This document shows positions 62,343 through 64,000 of a stretch of 64,000 nt of DNA, one piece after another (the stretch's first letter is position 1; each line of letters begins with the position of its first letter). The stretch lies in the NCBI GenBank assembly GCA_965229305.1, contig CBDDIZ010000008.1, forward strand, positions 23,371 through 87,370. Reading direction: 5' to 3'. The DNA is from JALHNI01 sp965229305 (GTDB lineage Bacteria; Acidobacteriota; Terriglobia; Bryobacterales; Bryobacteraceae). A program made the position numbers and the translations under genes. Under the pieces are notes generated by a model. It worked only from the letters and a program-made list of their open reading frames with translations. It was not told where the DNA came from and ran no database searches.

Positions 62343-63454
62343 ATGAATCCGACGCAATTTGGTGCCCCGTCCCGCCGAACTTTTCTGACCACCACGCTGG
62401 GCGTGGCCGCCGCCAGCGCTGAGGCGAGCGCGGCCACCCGCCAGTGGCAACTGGGGCTGAACACATACTGTTTGCGCTTTCAGCGCTGGAACGACCGGCA
62501 ACTGCTCGACTACACGCAGTCGCAGAAGCTGGACTCGATGTTTCTGCAAGACACGCAAGACCCACGCGCGCAGGATCCGGCGCATTGGAAAGAGGTGGGC
62601 GAGTGGATGCGGGCAGCGCAGATGCGAATCGAGACCGGCGGGAGCGCGATCCTGCCCGCCAGCCCCGCCGAAGGCGAAAAGATTCTCGCCACGCTGCGGC
62701 GCAACATCGAGCGCGCGAAGGTGATGGGCTCGCCGATTGTCCGGGCGCTGGTGGCGAGCGATCGCTACAGCATGCCGCCCGGACCGGTGGAGCAACACAT
62801 GGAGACGGTGATCCGGCTGCTGCGGCAGGTGCGCAGCCAGGTGATGGACGCCGGCTTGAAGATCGGGCTCGAGAATCACAAAGAGCTGCACGCCTTTCAA
62901 ACGCGGACCGTGATCGAGACGGCAGGCAAGGAGTTCGTAGGGTCGTATCTGGACACCGGCAATCCGGTGTTCGTTTGCGAGGATCCGTTGACGACGATCG
63001 AGGAACTGGGGCCCTACGCGGTGTCCTTCCATTTGCGGGACTCCGTCGTCTACAACCATCCGGACGGTGTGGCGATTCAATGGGTACCGCTGGGCGAAGG
63101 GACGAACGACTTCCGGCAGTTGATCGCGCGAGCCGCGGAGTTGATGGGGCCGCAGGTTCATATTTATTGCAAGCCGATCACGGCGCGGCCGGCGGTGGTG
63201 TTGCCCATTTACAGCGACGAGTTCTGGACCAAGTGGTTCCCGCGGTGCCGGGCGAAGGACCTGGGACGGTTTCTGGCGTTGGCGAAGCGGGGCAAGCCGT
63301 ACGATCAGCCCGCACGTGATGGCGGGATCTGCCGGGAGTGCGGGAGCGTTATCTGGAGGCGCTGAAGGTGCAGCAACTCGCGCACATGGAGCAGAGCCTG
63401 GAGTATGCGAAGAAGACGCTGCGGCTGGGGCAACGGGCGCAGTCGGCGGGCTGA
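62343..63454 (+). pseudogene. Tat-exported sugar phosphate isomerase/epimerase-like barrel with a frameshift
   Basis: A xylose-isomerase-like TIM barrel (AP endonuclease 2 superfamily). The leader SRRTFLTTTLGVAAASAEAS is a clear twin-arginine signal. Core motifs include LGLNTYCLRFQRW, ASPAEGEKILATLRRNIERA, KIGLENHKELHAF with a metal-binding Glu, and YLDTGNPVFVCEDP. The open frame stops at 63365, but at GG (63321-63322) one base seems missing: the next frame continues RDLPGVRERYLEALKVQQLA to TGA at 63452-63454, giving 370 residues. Whether the lost base is an assembly error or a mutation is not known. Substrate unknown. Confidence 0.75.
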
Positions 63455-63729
63455 GGTGAGGCCCGGTGCCCCTCGGACGCCCAGGGCCGTCCGGAGGGGC
63501 GTCAAGGCGCACAGCACCGTTTCCACCGCTCTACGGTTTCGGTTGTCAAAGATCTGGCGGAGCGGGCTGAGCAGACTGGCGTCGAAACGGCCACTCACGC
63601 GGGCGAACGAAGACGATTTACGAGGCGAACAGCAGGGCGGCGAGGCGCCGGGTGGGGAAGCCCTTGGGTTAACCCGGGAACCTGAGAGGGTGAGTTCGTT
63701 TATTTTGAGCGAGATCGCCGGGTTTGTTT
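63455..63729. other. Intergenic region
   Basis: 275 bp between the frameshifted isomerase and the right-edge gene. A minus-strand frame overlapping it (63305-63733) is noise. I see no promoter or hairpin I would defend. Confidence 0.4.
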
Positions 63730-64000
63730 TCAATTTTTATATTTCTTTTTGAAGGCGGGGTCGACGAGGTGGTCGGGGGTGTCGAGGTCGGCGGGGTGGG
63801 GATTGCGCCAACCGCGGTGGGCATTGACGGTGTCGGTGACGGCTTGGGAGACCTCGTCAAAGACGTCTTCATGGTGTTCAAGGACGCGGATAATGGCGTC
63901 GTTGATGAGGGGCCAGAGGTGGTCCTGGGGCGGAGAGAAAGTCGGGTGGCTTTTGACCAGGATGAGGCGGTGGTCGGGGTGCTTTTGTTTCAGTTCCTCT
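63730..64000 (-). CDS. C-terminal part of an unrecognised protein, runs off the right edge
   Basis: Reading inward from the right edge, 89 residues precede the TGA at 63730-63732: EELKQKHPDHRLILVKSHPT, then FSPPQDHLWPLINDAIIRVL, DVFDEVSQAVTDTVNAHRGW and a basic KKKYKN end. The amino-acid composition and helix pattern are those of a real protein. The 70-residue overlapping frame (63669-63881) is Pro/Ser/Thr noise. The 5' end lies beyond the window, so length and family are unknown. Confidence 0.65.
   Translation of the reverse strand, partial: EELKQKHPDHRLILVKSHPTFSPPQDHLWPLINDAIIRVLEHHEDVFDEVSQAVTDTVNAHRGWRNPHPADLDTPDHLVDPAFKKKYKN

Overview
The window looks like a chromosomal segment of a high-GC Acidobacteriota of the Bryobacterales/Solibacter type. 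This is inferred from the gene families: three very large Oar-like TonB-dependent receptors with an N-terminal carboxypeptidase-regulatory domain, a secreted protein with the Solibacter-type TIGR03437 domain, a planctomycete/acidobacterial DUF1501 plus DUF1549/DUF1553 cytochrome pair, an FG-GAP/UnbV (CRTAC1) protein, sulfatases, and many Tat-like leaders. There are no rRNA or tRNA genes that I can see.

Layout. Positions 1-12.8 kb are housekeeping and signalling: a ribbon-helix-helix protein with an SPFH protein, an SGNH hydrolase behind a GGDEF/HD-GYP enzyme, an acyl-CoA ligase, a xylose-isomerase-family protein coupled to DUF2905, an acetyl-CoA synthetase (two frameshifts as read), DinB, and a tight ECF sigma / anti-sigma-like / rsmA operon. 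From about 12.8 to 27.7 kb lies an accessory island: lineage-specific hypotheticals, a complete IS256-family element with an 8-bp target duplication, IS3 and transposase remnants, a RAYT (Y1) transposase beside a nested repeat array, and cargo genes (DUF1963-like, nucleotidyltransferase, AlbA_2/Schlafen-type, and a large reverse transcriptase fused to a nitrilase domain). A 15-bp motif, GCCGGACATGGCCTA, occurs 10 times (including near-matches) at six loci here. As pairs it lies 100-200 bp before each of the four plus-strand cargo genes, which gives the island a cassette-like look.

From 27.7 to 47.8 kb come secreted and envelope functions: TIGR03437 protein, arylsulfotransferase, an IclR/CRTAC1/TPR operon, a TonB receptor, a membrane protein, a sulfatase, an alpha/beta hydrolase and a HUMPS-family barrel. 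After these come a degenerate ORF-less group II intron, a secreted hypothetical, an IS3 fragment, and a regulator divergent from a second sulfatase. From 47.8 to 64 kb: TonB receptor, ArsR-type regulator with SRPBCC protein under a palindromic operator, a frameshifted secreted protein, a third TonB receptor downstream of the DUF1501/DUF1553 pair, a second paralogous regulator, a Tat-exported sugar-isomerase-like barrel (frameshifted), and a gene running off the right edge.

The sulfatases, arylsulfotransferase, TonB receptors, DUF1501/DUF1553 proteins and TIM-barrel isomerases fit scavenging of complex, partly sulfated polymers. The RT-nitrilase is the best candidate for an antiphage system; by family resemblance it belongs to the class 1 UG/DRT1-like reverse transcriptases. 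Four single-base frameshifts in otherwise intact genes suggest indel errors in the assembly, though real decay cannot be excluded.
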